The notes under the pieces: generated by a model
What the model was told of the DNA's origin: nothing
Databases searched by the model: none
The model's input: only the letters and a program-made list of their open reading frames with translations
Program-made: the position numbers and the translations under genes
Source of the DNA: Candidatus Thiodiazotropha sp.
GTDB lineage: Bacteria; Pseudomonadota; Gammaproteobacteria; Chromatiales; Chromatiaceae
DNA: 33,765 nucleotides
Assembly: GCA_023838465.1 (NCBI GenBank)
Contig: JAIVEQ010000044.1
Coordinates: forward strand, 1 to 33,765
Reading direction: 5' to 3'
Shown here: piece after piece, positions 1-8,895 of the stretch
Layout: every line of letters starts with the position of its first letter
How positions within the stretch are numbered: the stretch's first letter is position 1

Positions 1-296
1 ATTAAATAGATCCGTCAATTTCCCTCGGTAATTAATTGCGACAAAATCGCTTGGTAGTTAAAGTACGACAAAGTCGCTCGGTGTTAACAACTGGTAGCTA
101 ACTAGTCCCCATCCAGAAATACTATTGTACTGAAACCAACAGTACGTTAAGAGAGCTAATAACCGCGAAGTGTGATTCTCAAGTCACGCCGATGTCTTTG
201 CGTCGTCAGCATCTCTTGGCGTGCTTTAGGCTTTAAAAACCACTTTTTTATGACGCGTTCTATCTATGCTTTCCCCGCTAGTCTGAGGAGATACTC
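1..296. other. Leader region upstream of aldehyde dehydrogenase gene, no gene seen
   Basis: I see no gene here. Two imperfect direct repeats occur at 39-61 and 66-87; both read CGACAAA(A/G)TCGC, then T or C, then CGG- or TGG-type sequence and GTTAA, and each contains a short self-complementary CGA...TCG core. A further TCGGTAATTAA-like piece lies at about 25-36. The stretch ends in the ribosome binding site of the next gene, a GAGGAG at about 284-289. A promoter must lie here but I cannot fix one. Confidence 0.4.
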
Positions 297-1742
297 ATGC
301 CGCAGCTTAATCACATCTCCCATATGATTGCCGGAGAGATCAAACCTGCTGGGAGTATGGAAGTGGTGGCGCCTTTCGGCCAGTTGTCTATCGCTACAAT
401 CGATACGGTGGATGCGAATGGTGTGGACCAGGCATTGAACATTGCCCGGTCGTTGTTTGACCATCGAGATGGCTGGATAGCATTGTCGGATCGCATCGAC
501 ATTCTTAAGCGAACTGCCTCAATCATGGCTGATAAGGCCGAGCAGCTGGCAGTGGAAGCGGCGAGAGAGGGGGGTAAACCACTCGTTGATTCGAGAATTG
601 AGGTGGCACGTGCCATCGATGGCATACAGATCTGTATAGAGACACTGCGCAGTGAAGCGGGTGATGAAGTTCCGATGGGGGCGAATGCCGCCTCACAAGG
701 CCGCCTCGCCTTTACCCACCGGGAGCCGATTGGTGTGGTGGTGGCTGTCAGTGCTTTCAACCATCCACTTAACTTGATTGTGCATCAGGTCGCACCTGCG
801 GTAGCAACTGGCTGCCCTGTAATCATCAAACCGGCAGAGGATACCCCTCTCTCCTGTATGCGTTTTATTCAGATTCTCAGAGAGGCAGGGTTACCCTCGG
901 GTTGGGCCCAAGCACTGATGACCGATAATCATGAGGTGGCAGGACAGCTGGTATCTGATCACCGTGTCGATTTCTTCAGTTTCATTGGCAGTGCCAAGGT
1001 GGGCTGGTGGTTGCGATCCCAGCTTGCGCCAGGGACGCGTTGTGCCCTTGAGCATGGTGGGGTAGCTCCAGTGATTGTTGAAGCCGATGCTGATCTGAGC
1101 GATGCGCTGCCGCTGTTGGCAAAAGGTGCTTTCTACCATGCCGGTCAGGTCTGCGTGTCGGTACAGCGGGTGTTCGCAGATCAGGTAATTGCCCGGCAGG
1201 TAGCCGATGGTCTGGCCGTTGAGGGGACGAAGATGAAGGTTGGAGATCCGACACGGGAGGAGACCGGAATCGGACCCTTGATCCGTCCTCGTGAAGTGGA
1301 TCGCATTCATGAGTGGGTCACTGAGGCAGTGGCTCAAGGTGCTGAGTTGATCTGTGGTGGTGAACCGATATCAGAGACCTGCTATCCAGCCACGGTACTC
1401 TACAATCCACCTGCCGATGCCAGAGTGAGTACCCAGGAGGTCTTTGGCCCGGTTGTGTGCGTCTACAGTTATGACGATATGGACCAGGCCATTGATCAGG
1501 CGAATGCTTTGCCATTTGCCTTTCAGGCTGCAGTCTTTACCAACAATCTACAGCGTACTCTACGTGGTTTCAGGCGGTTGAACGCCTCGGCAGTCATGAT
1601 CAACGACTTCACTGCATTCCGTGTCGACTGGATGCCTTTTGCAGGATTACGTCAGTCTGGGATGGGAGTCGGTGGCATACCACACACCATGCGCGATATG
1701 CAGGTGGAGAAGATGATTGTTATTCGGTCACCGGAACTTTGA
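297..1742 (+). CDS. NAD(P)+-dependent aldehyde dehydrogenase family protein
   Basis: The 481-residue protein has the usual length of the aldehyde dehydrogenase superfamily, which oxidises aldehydes to carboxylates in the cytosol. The catalytic set is visible: Asn155 in SAFNHPLN, Lys178 in IIKPAE for the cofactor, the FIGSAKVG turn at about 229-236, the general base Glu252 in LEHGG, the nucleophile Cys286 in GQVCVSVQRV, and Glu381 in EVFGPVV. LEHGG replaces the commoner LELGG. The overall flavour is that of lactaldehyde or phosphonoacetaldehyde-type dehydrogenases, but the substrate cannot be read from sequence. A GAGGAG ribosome site 7-8 bases upstream supports the ATG start. The gene stands alone and converges on xseA. 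Confidence 0.9.
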   Translation: MPQLNHISHMIAGEIKPAGSMEVVAPFGQLSIATIDTVDANGVDQALNIARSLFDHRDGWIALSDRIDILKRTASIMADKAEQLAVEAAREGGKPLVDSRIEVARAIDGIQICIETLRSEAGDEVPMGANAASQGRLAFTHREPIGVVVAVSAFNHPLNLIVHQVAPAVATGCPVIIKPAEDTPLSCMRFIQILREAGLPSGWAQALMTDNHEVAGQLVSDHRVDFFSFIGSAKVGWWLRSQLAPGTRCALEHGGVAPVIVEADADLSDALPLLAKGAFYHAGQVCVSVQRVFADQVIARQVADGLAVEGTKMKVGDPTREETGIGPLIRPREVDRIHEWVTEAVAQGAELICGGEPISETCYPATVLYNPPADARVSTQEVFGPVVCVYSYDDMDQAIDQANALPFAFQAAVFTNNLQRTLRGFRRLNASAVMINDFTAFRVDWMPFAGLRQSGMGVGGIPHTMRDMQVEKMIVIRSPEL

Positions 1743-1747
1743 CTGAA

Positions 1748-1849
1748 GAGTTTTGAGTGATAAGTTTTGAATATGGATATTCACTTCGCTCCGTTTTTGT
1801 CTGGAACATGTGCGAATATCCGCTCTTATTTACTCAAAACTCAAAACTC
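1748..1849. terminator. Long imperfect inverted repeat between convergent genes
   Basis: The left arm (about 1748-1782) begins GAGTTTTGAG and ends GGATATTC. The right arm (about 1814-1849) begins GAATATCC and ends CAAAACTC, so the two arms can pair as a long imperfect hairpin. It fills the gap between the aldehyde dehydrogenase stop and the xseA stop, where a bidirectional terminator would be expected. The right arm overlaps the xseA stop codon. T-rich and A-rich arms would give runs on either transcript. The terminator role is an inference from shape and position. Confidence 0.45.
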
Positions 1850-3203
1850 ATTCTTTCCCCACCACCCGGCAGACAAGCCTGCCTTGAAAGAGTCTGGCGT
1901 TGACTGTATCTCCTGTCTCCACCTCGTTGCTTGTACGTATGATGCTACCGTCCTTATCCTGGCTGACGATAGCGTAGCCCCTGCCCAGGGTGTTGAGCGG
2001 GCTGAGATTGTGGAGGTCTCGAGCTAACTGGGACAATTTAGTCTGCTCATCTTTTAGGCGTTGCTGTATGGCGCGTTGTAGCCGCTCATTATATTGGCGA
2101 AAGGTCTGTTGTTGGTTCTCAACCCGTTGTTGTGGTGATAGCCGGTTCAGCCGAGAGGTGAGCTTTTCGAGTTTGTGTTGCCGTGTTAAAAGATAGACAT
2201 GCTGTGCCTGTTTGAGACGTTGGGTCAGCTCATCGAATCGTTGGGTGCGTTGTTGTAATCGTTGATTGGGGTGCTGTCGCAGTAAGCGGCTTTTTAGGGT
2301 GCCAAGTTTCTCCCGTAGGCGATGAAGATGTTGTGACTGGCGAATGGTGAGTCGTTGCTGCAGTTGCTGCAATTGTTTCAACCACACTGTCTGATCCGGG
2401 GATACCAACTCTGCGGCAGCCGACGGAGTGGGGGCGCGTTGGTCGGCAACAAAGTCAGCGATGGTGAAGTCGACTTCATGTCCGATGCCGGTAATCACCG
2501 GTATTTGTGAGTCATGGATTTGCCGGGCCAGTCCCTCATCATTGAACGCTTGCAGATCTTCCAGTGAACCGCCTCCTCGACTCAGGATCAACAGATCGCA
2601 CTCGTTACGCTGATTGGCTATCTGCAACATATGGGTAATCTGCTGTGCAGCACTCTCTCCCTGAACTTGTACCGGATAGATAATCACAGGCAGGGCAGGG
2701 AAGCGCCGCCCTAGTACTGTTAACAGATCGCGTATTGCAGCGCCGCTTGGTGAAGTAATGATACCGAGTTGCTGTGGTATTGCCGGTAACGGTTTTTTTC
2801 TATCTGCATCGAACAGACCCTCTGCTGCGAGTTTTTGCTTGAGCTGTTCAAAGGCGAGTCTCAAGGCACCTTCACCGGCCGGCTCCATATGTTCCGCAAT
2901 CAACTGAAACTCGCCACGGGCCTCATACAGACTGACCTTTGCGCGAAGCATCACTTGCTGTCCATTTTCTGGACGGAAACGCAGTCGTTGCCGTTTCATG
3001 CGAAACATGGCGCAACGTACCTGGGCAATTTCATCTTTGAGACTGAAATAGATATGACCGGAGGCGGGTTGAGCTAGGTTGGAAATTTCACCACTGACCC
3101 AGATAAGGGGGAAACTTCCTTCCAGTATCGAGCGGCTCTCCCGTACCAGTCGAGAAACCGAATAGATATCTTTCTGTGTGAATTCAGTGTGGGTTGTGTT
3201 CAA
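1848..3203 (-). CDS. xseA: Exodeoxyribonuclease VII large subunit
   Basis: XseA is the catalytic large subunit of exonuclease VII, which with several XseB subunits degrades single-stranded DNA from both ends to acid-insoluble oligonucleotides. The 451-residue length fits the family (E. coli about 456). An N-terminal OB-fold nucleic-acid binding domain covers about residues 12-110 (WVSGEISNLAQPASGH, VRCAMFR). The nuclease core has RGGGSLEDL at 209-217 and GHEVDFTIADFVADQRAPT at 241-259. A long Gln/Arg-rich coiled-coil stretch follows (about 270-400), then the conserved LGRGYAIV C-terminal segment. The start is a TTG at 3203 that overlaps the stop of the upstream signalling gene (TTGA), suggesting translational coupling. 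No xseB is present nearby. Confidence 0.95.
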   Translation of the reverse strand: MNTTHTEFTQKDIYSVSRLVRESRSILEGSFPLIWVSGEISNLAQPASGHIYFSLKDEIAQVRCAMFRMKRQRLRFRPENGQQVMLRAKVSLYEARGEFQLIAEHMEPAGEGALRLAFEQLKQKLAAEGLFDADRKKPLPAIPQQLGIITSPSGAAIRDLLTVLGRRFPALPVIIYPVQVQGESAAQQITHMLQIANQRNECDLLILSRGGGSLEDLQAFNDEGLARQIHDSQIPVITGIGHEVDFTIADFVADQRAPTPSAAAELVSPDQTVWLKQLQQLQQRLTIRQSQHLHRLREKLGTLKSRLLRQHPNQRLQQRTQRFDELTQRLKQAQHVYLLTRQHKLEKLTSRLNRLSPQQRVENQQQTFRQYNERLQRAIQQRLKDEQTKLSQLARDLHNLSPLNTLGRGYAIVSQDKDGSIIRTSNEVETGDTVNARLFQGRLVCRVVGKE

Positions 3204-5845
3204 GCGAATTGTTTCTTCAACAAGGACTCAAATTGGTCAGCTGGCAATGGGTGGTTGAAGTAGTAACCTTGGAACATCTTACAGCCTTTGTCACGTAGAA
3301 ATTGCAGTTGTGCTTCAGTCTCCACACCAATCGCGATCACCTCGATCTCCATCAGGTGGGCCATGGTAATGATCGTTTGTACCAATTGTGCGTCTTTGGG
3401 ATCGCTTGCGATATCCCGTACGAAGCTGCGATCTATCTTCAACTCATCCATGGGAAGCCGTCTCAAATAGGCGATAGAGGCATAGCCGACACCGAAACTG
3501 TCAATACAGAATCGTACACCAAGTCTTTTCAATGCAAGGATCTTCTCTTTCGCCTCCTCAAGATTTTCAGCCAGGGTATTTTCATGGATCTCCAGGGTTA
3601 GCCGGTTTGGATTGACCGAGGTCTCCTGCAGTATACGTTTTACCTGGTCAGCAAAGCCGACCTGGTGGAAGTGTACTGAGCTGATGTTGATGGCGATTCG
3701 CTGCAGGTTGGTGGATTCATTCATCCACGTCTTACTCAGGGTCAAGGCCTGTTTGAGTACCCACTCACTGATCTGAAGAATCTGTCCAGACTCCTCCGCC
3801 ACAGGAATGATGGTGTCTGGTTCTATCATGCCCTGTTCAGGATGTGACCAGCGCAGCAATGCTTCAGCACTGAGCGGACGCCCTTCAATATCAACCTGTG
3901 GTTGGAAATAAAGGGCCAGTTGATTGTTTCTTATCGCAAGTCGTAGATCATTTTGCAGGCGCAGTTGCGCTTCAGCCGCTTGTTGCATACCGGGGAGAAA
4001 AAAACGAACAGTGTTACGTCCAGCATCCTTGGCGCGATACATCGCCGTATCGGCAAATTTAAGGATATCATCGGCATTTTCATCGTTCATCGGAAAGATC
4101 ACGATACCGATGCTGGGGGTAATGTGCAGCTCATTTCCACTGATGGTGTAGGGTTGCGAAAGGGTCTTCAGGATCTTGTGCGCACCTTGTTGTGCTTGTT
4201 GTGCAGCCAGTTGGGGGTCACCACTCAGTTCTGAGAACAGAACAACAAATTCATCACCACCCAGGCGTGAGGCCGTGTCTTCATCGCGGATCTGTTTGGT
4301 CAATCTGTTTGACACCTCCTTTAAAAGTAAATCACCGATATTGTGACCAAGGGAATCGTTAATGATCTTGAAGTGGTCCAGGTCCATGAATAACACCGCA
4401 CCTCGATGGTTATGGCGTTGGCAGCGTGCCAGAGCCTGACTTAAGCGATCGATCAATAGGCGCCGGTTAGGCAATTCTGTGAGGGCATCGAAGGTGGCCT
4501 GATGTTCCAGCTTTACCATTGCGCGCATTTGCTCGATTTCAGCGCTGACCCGAGCGGCGATTATATCCATCACATCGACCCACTCAGGATCCATGAACAG
4601 CGGTTTACTTGAGGTAACCCAGACAATGCCGATGACCTTCCCCGAAAGATCGCGGATTGGCGAACCGGCATAGCCCTGGGCATTCAGTAATACGAGATCT
4701 TCATCACTCGGAAACAGGTCCTGCACCCCTTGTGGGTAGAGTTGTGCCCCTTCACGCAATACTATTTTGCAAGGTGTGCCATCAAGTGGGTACTGAAAAT
4801 CTACAATGTCCTTGCCGTTGACAATCATCGCGAGCGCCTTGATTTGGTTATTGTCGACCAATTCACCGATGTTGGCGCCATCAGCATCGAACCAGCGGCA
4901 GAGTTCTCTTGCGACATGTTTGAAGAAGTCTCCACCTGTGATACCCACCATGCTACGCATCAGGGTGTGTAGCGTTTCGGAAGCACGTTTACGATCGGTA
5001 ATCTCCTGATGTGTACCACAAGCACGGGTTGGGTGATTTGTATGAGGTCCATGCTCAACGGTGCCACCGGAACCTTCGATCCATATCCAGCGACCGTCAC
5101 TATGCCGCATGCGAAATTCCACTTTGTAGGGCATGCTCTCTTCGATGTGTTGCTCAATGATGGGCAGAATACGCTCTTTGTCCACAGGATGAAGACGACC
5201 ACGCCAATCATCGATATGGTTTTTCAGGTCGCTGCGGTTGAGTCCCAGCATCTCCATCCAGCGATCATTGACAGTCAACTCGCTGGTGGTCAGATTCCAG
5301 TCCCAAAAACCCAGTGAGGCCCCCTTGATCACCAATGAGAGCTGCCTTTCTGTCTCTCGTTGATGGGTAACGTCCAGCATTGAGACGGGAATATGGCATG
5401 CACCCTGTAAACTATTGGAAAGCGGAAATGAGAAGATCACCTGGACCCGGCGACCGTCGGCAGCGAACATGGATACTTCAGCAGTAAAGGTCTGCTGTTT
5501 ATTATTGGATGCGACTAGAAACTCTTTTAAGGCGGAGAATATATCGGGCGTGATGCTTTTAGGCACCCACTTTTGTAGTTCAAGCAGATTGTTGACTGCA
5601 AACAATTTAAGTGTTGCCGGGTTGGCGTTGACGATCCTGATCAGGTTGAGGTAGTGCTTAAGCTCGTCGGGATGTTTATCGAAATAGGTACGTACATCCT
5701 GCACACCGGAATCGATGAGTTGTTGAAGCCTAATCAACGCTCTAGAGCTATCACCTTCACACAAGGCGATTGCAACACCACTGAAAAAGCGCTGATATTG
5801 GGCCTCGCTACGGACCAGCTTGCGACTTTTTTTTGCGATTTTCCA
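3200..5845 (-). pseudogene. 3' part of a broken sensor gene: PAS-GAF-GGDEF-EAL
   Basis: This is the cytoplasmic half of a c-di-GMP signalling protein cut by repeat element copy 1. The frame is open from the element edge at 5845 and begins with a typical post-membrane linker and PAS start (WKIAKKSRKLVRSEAQYQRF). The only upstream-type start is a TTG at 5764, so independent translation is doubtful. Order: PAS, PAS_3-type (HSDGRWIWIEG), GAF, GGDEF (SRLGGDEFVVLF near 4245-4270, with an RDED inhibitory I-site) and EAL (AEALLRW at about 3857-3865). The EAL domain departs from consensus: DDFG reads DSFG and AEGVE reads AIGVE. The intact GGDEF motif implies diguanylate cyclase chemistry; the phosphodiesterase half may be weak. 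Deleting 283 bp joins it in frame to the part at 6123-7004, giving about 1173 residues. Confidence 0.85.
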
Positions 5846-6129
5846 TCGCTGAGCGCCAAGGAAGGCTGAAAGCCGAGGCGGTTAGTCCCCGGTAGGCGTG
5901 AGGCGAGACTGTAGACCCGTCGTGCCTTGCGCCAGAGGGGATGCAAAGCGAGCATCCGAACACGGCGTCCAGTCATTTGGGAACTGACGGCGGAGTGGTC
6001 ACGAGCTTGCGATGTGATCACGTAGTGTCAGTGACCAGGACCGTCCGGGGCACTAATAGGTTGTCAAAGATCGAGTGTCTTTTAGGCCTGGGACGCCTAA
6101 AAGACATCACGAGATCGAAGACTCACTTG
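5846..6129 (+). mobile_element. 284-bp structured repeat element, copy 1 (HEARO/omega-RNA-like)
   Basis: I see no difference between this copy and those at 11661-11944 and 16170-16453. It begins TCGCTGAGCG and ends AGACTCACTTG. It has no credible ORF but many helices: GCGCCAAGG with CCTTGCGC, the hairpin GGCTGAAAGCC, GGATGC with GCATCC, TGGTCAC with GTGACCA, and a 12-bp perfect stem TGTCTTTTAGGC / GCCTAAAAGACA at 6076-6106. The hairpin GGCTGAAAGCC followed by TTAGTCCCCGG resembles what I recall of HEARO / IscB omega RNAs. It splits the sensor gene and no target duplication is visible. The mobile nature is strongly supported; the RNA family is tentative. Confidence 0.8.
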
Positions 6130-7004
6130 CTTAGAAGTTGTGAGATAATCAGAAGAGCGGCAATCACCAACCCAGCGATTAGTGCTGCCTGAAATATCCA
6201 GTTCGGGGTCTTCAATACCGCTACTCTCGGTTCGAAAAGGTTGCTCAGGTACTGGTGATAGATTGATAGATCATCCGCTTTCATGATGGCTAAGTGGTGA
6301 TCAATACGCCGCTGGATTATTTCTGCATTGGGGGATGCTCGGGATATAGCCAGACGGATATCCAGTGGCATCAGCACAATGGGGCTGGCAATGGGTGTAT
6401 AGAGGTGCCCGCGGGTGGCACCAAACAGGCGGTTGACCAGACCGGCATCTGCTTTGCCTTGTGCAACCGCACGCAGTACCCTGTCGTAAGTGGCATACTC
6501 AGTAAGTTCACAGATAATATAGAACGATTTGCAAATCTCATTCAATCCACTGTCGCCGGTGATATAGACATCATCACGGAGTACGGCGATACGCTTACCA
6601 TTCAGGTCTGGAACTGATTGAATATTGGAGTCCTCGGGTACGAAAATCTGAGCCCAATTGGCAATCACAGTTTGATCGATGAACAGAAAACGTTGTCGGC
6701 GGGTATCATTGATGGCAATAGCGGGCAGCAGATCTATTTTACCCATTGATAGACGATGTAGTTGATCACTCCAGGTACCAGCTACAAAGCTCAGAGCCCA
6801 CCCCTCTTGAGTGGCGATCTGTTGCAGGATTTCGATGAAAAGACCACCCGGATGACCCTTCTGATCGGTGGTGACCAGTGGTGGATTATTGTAGATGCCG
6901 ATTCTTAAAGTATCGGAGGGCTGACCCAACACCGTGTTGTTGGTAATCAAGAGAATAATGAAAAGAAGGAGCAGCCATCCCTTATTTACAGCACATCTCT
7001 GCAT
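6123..7004 (-). pseudogene. 5' part of the broken sensor gene: periplasmic substrate-binding-like domain plus membrane segment
   Basis: This is the N-terminal half of the signalling gene. It has a hydrophobic signal segment (GWLLLLFIILLI), then a type-3 solute-binding (SBP_bac_3) domain from about DTLRIGIYNNPPL to NLFEPRVAVL, a periplasmic ligand sensor, and a membrane helix (AALIAGLVIAALLII). It then ends abruptly at a TGA supplied by repeat element copy 1. I prefer the ATG at 7004, which puts the signal peptide at the N terminus; the frame is open to an ATG at 7058. From 7004 to 3200 minus 283 bp is 3522 bp, a whole number of codons. The intact protein would have sensed a small molecule outside and made c-di-GMP inside. 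The fragment might still be exported but has no output domain. Confidence 0.85.
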
Positions 7005-7058
7005 ATTTGCAGTTCCCGACTCAAAAAAACATCCCCTACCAGAAGCATAGCGCCTCAA

Positions 7059-7421
7059 TTGGTTGTCGTTGGGTAATATTTCTCATTGAGAGTCAGTACT
7101 AACCCGACAACCCAATAGGTTGCATTCAGAGCTTCAAGAGTGCCCTTGATCATGGCGTGGTCCACAGCCAATGGTGACTTCCTTGGTAAGAATCATAACT
7201 CAGAGCCAGGTCATTTGTAAAGTTACTAACAGATTGATTTAAATAAAGATAGTCCGGTGTGTGCAACCTATTCGGTTACCAGGTTCATATCATCCCGACC
7301 CTGTAGAAGTGATCTCAAATTTGCTTCATTAAGCCAGATTCAGCTCGGATTTCAGACTGCAGGTTTACCGGCTACTCGGCAACTTCTATAATGCCCGGTT
7401 TACTTCACCCCACCAGCCGGA
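7059..7421. other. Divergent intergenic region between the sensor gene and guaB
   Basis: This 363-base stretch separates divergent genes and should carry promoters for both. The only clear element is the guaB-side promoter at 7364-7392. No ORF, tRNA or convincing hairpin was seen in the rest. Confidence 0.5.
7364..7392 (+). promoter_or_regulatory. Sigma-70-type promoter for guaB operon
   Basis: A perfect TATAAT lies at 7387-7392, with TTTACC at 7364-7369 as the -35 (four of six consensus bases) and a 17-bp spacer. Transcription would start near 7399, leaving a leader of about 30 bases before guaB. The spacing and the perfect -10 make this the best promoter in the window. Confidence 0.75.
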
Positions 7422-7430
7422 ATGAATGCT

Positions 7431-8894
7431 ATGCGTGTAATCGAGGAAGCCCTCACATTTGACGACGTTCTCTTGGTGCCGGCCCACTCTCTGGTGCTGC
7501 CCAAAGATGTTGATCTGCGGACCAAGCTGACACGTGGGATCGATCTCAGTATCCCCCTGGTTTCAGCCGCCATGGATACGGTGACCGAGTCACGTTTCGC
7601 TATCGCCTTGGCCCTGGAAGGGGGCATTGGCATCGTGCATAAGAATATGACCCCTGAACAGCAGGCCACTGAGGTGTTTCAGGTCAAGAAATATGAAAGC
7701 GGTGTCATTCGCGAGCCCATCACTGTAGGACCCTTCGTCAGCATTGGCGAGGTTGTGGAGCTTACCCGGGCACGCAATATTTCGGGTGTGCCGGTCGTGG
7801 ATGGCAAGGAGCTGGTCGGTATTGTCACTGGGCGCGATCTACGCTTCGAGCGCAAGATGGATGACCCGGTACGTAACATTATGACCCGCAAGGAAGATCT
7901 GGTGACCGTGAAAGAGGGCGCCAGCCGTGACGAAGTCCTGCAGCTGCTGCATAAACACCGCATCGAGAAGGTGCTGGTCGTCGATGATAATTTTGAGTTG
8001 CGCGGGATGATAACGGCAAAGGACATTCAGAAGGCGAAGGATAATCCAAACGCCTGCCGGGATGACCAGGAACGTTTGCGCGTCGGTGCGGCGGTGGGAG
8101 TCGGCGCCGGTACTGAAGAGCGGGTGGATGCACTGGTCAAGGCGGGGGTTGATGTGGTTGTGGTGGATACCGCCCATGGCCACTCTCAAGGGGTACTCGA
8201 TCGGGTTGCCTGGGTGAAGAAAAACTACCCGGATGTGCAGGTGATCGGTGGCAATATCGCAACGGGAGAAGCTGCCTCTGATCTGGTCAAGGCGGGAGCG
8301 GATGCGGTCAAGGTGGGTATAGGTCCCGGCTCTATCTGTACCACCCGCATTGTCGCAGGTGTCGGTGTGCCTCAGGTGACTGCTGTATCCAATGTGGCAA
8401 AAGCTCTGGAGGGGAGTGGTGTGCCGTTGATAGCTGACGGAGGGCTTCGCTATTCCGGTGATATCTCCAAGATTCTGGCTGCCGGTGCCTATTCCGTCAT
8501 GATTGGCGGCATGTTTGCCGGTACTGACGAGGCCCCGGGTGAGGTGGAGATCTACCAGGGCCGCTCCTATAAATCCTATCGGGGTATGGGTTCGTTGGGT
8601 GCCATGTCCGGTAAGGAAGGTTCAAGTGACCGTTATTTTCAGGAGACCAACGAGAAAGACAAGTTGGTGCCCGAAGGTATTGAGGGACGTGTCCCCTACA
8701 AAGGACCGGTGATGAGCATCATCTACCAGATAATGGGCGGTATCCGCTCCAGTATGGGCTACACAGGCTGTGCCAATATCGATGAGATGCGCACCAAACC
8801 GGTGTTCGTACGCGTCACCAATGCGGGTGTCACAGAGTCCCATGTGCATGATGTGACCATCACCAAAGAAGCGCCCAATTACCGACGGGATTGA
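7431..8894 (+). CDS. guaB: Inosine-5'-monophosphate dehydrogenase
   Basis: GuaB oxidises IMP to XMP with NAD+, the first committed step of guanine nucleotide synthesis. The protein aligns throughout with E. coli GuaB, opening [19 protein letters not shown] and ending [13 protein letters not shown]. Two CBS domains sit inside the barrel at about residues 93-205. The catalytic cysteine is Cys303 in GPGSICTTR, the flap is around SDRYFQ, and [11 protein letters not shown] follows. From the ATG at 7431 the length is 487 residues, matching the family (488). An earlier ATG at 7422 would add three residues, but GGAA at 7419-7422 is better spaced for 7431. guaA starts two bases after the stop, so the two are co-transcribed. 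Confidence 0.97.
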   Translation: MRVIEEALTFDDVLLVPAHSLVLPKDVDLRTKLTRGIDLSIPLVSAAMDTVTESRFAIALALEGGIGIVHKNMTPEQQATEVFQVKKYESGVIREPITVGPFVSIGEVVELTRARNISGVPVVDGKELVGIVTGRDLRFERKMDDPVRNIMTRKEDLVTVKEGASRDEVLQLLHKHRIEKVLVVDDNFELRGMITAKDIQKAKDNPNACRDDQERLRVGAAVGVGAGTEERVDALVKAGVDVVVVDTAHGHSQGVLDRVAWVKKNYPDVQVIGGNIATGEAASDLVKAGADAVKVGIGPGSICTTRIVAGVGVPQVTAVSNVAKALEGSGVPLIADGGLRYSGDISKILAAGAYSVMIGGMFAGTDEAPGEVEIYQGRSYKSYRGMGSLGAMSGKEGSSDRYFQETNEKDKLVPEGIEGRVPYKGPVMSIIYQIMGGIRSSMGYTGCANIDEMRTKPVFVRVTNAGVTESHVHDVTITKEAPNYRRD

Positions 8895-8895
8895 C

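Noticed and set aside
1767..2027. Plus-strand 86-codon frame overlapping the end of xseA
   Set aside because: It is antisense to the conserved xseA C terminus and part of the inverted repeat.
5846..6021. Minus-strand frame inside the element beginning MITSQARDHSAVSS, repeated in all three copies
   Set aside because: It is identical only because the DNA is identical, has no ribosome site, runs into different flanks in each copy, and the region is better explained by RNA-like helices.
5846..6129. Self-splicing intron as explanation for the 284-bp element
   Set aside because: Copy 1 lies antisense to the gene it interrupts while copy 2 lies sense to pldA; an intron would need the same orientation relative to transcription in both. 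I also saw no group II domain V or group I core motifs.
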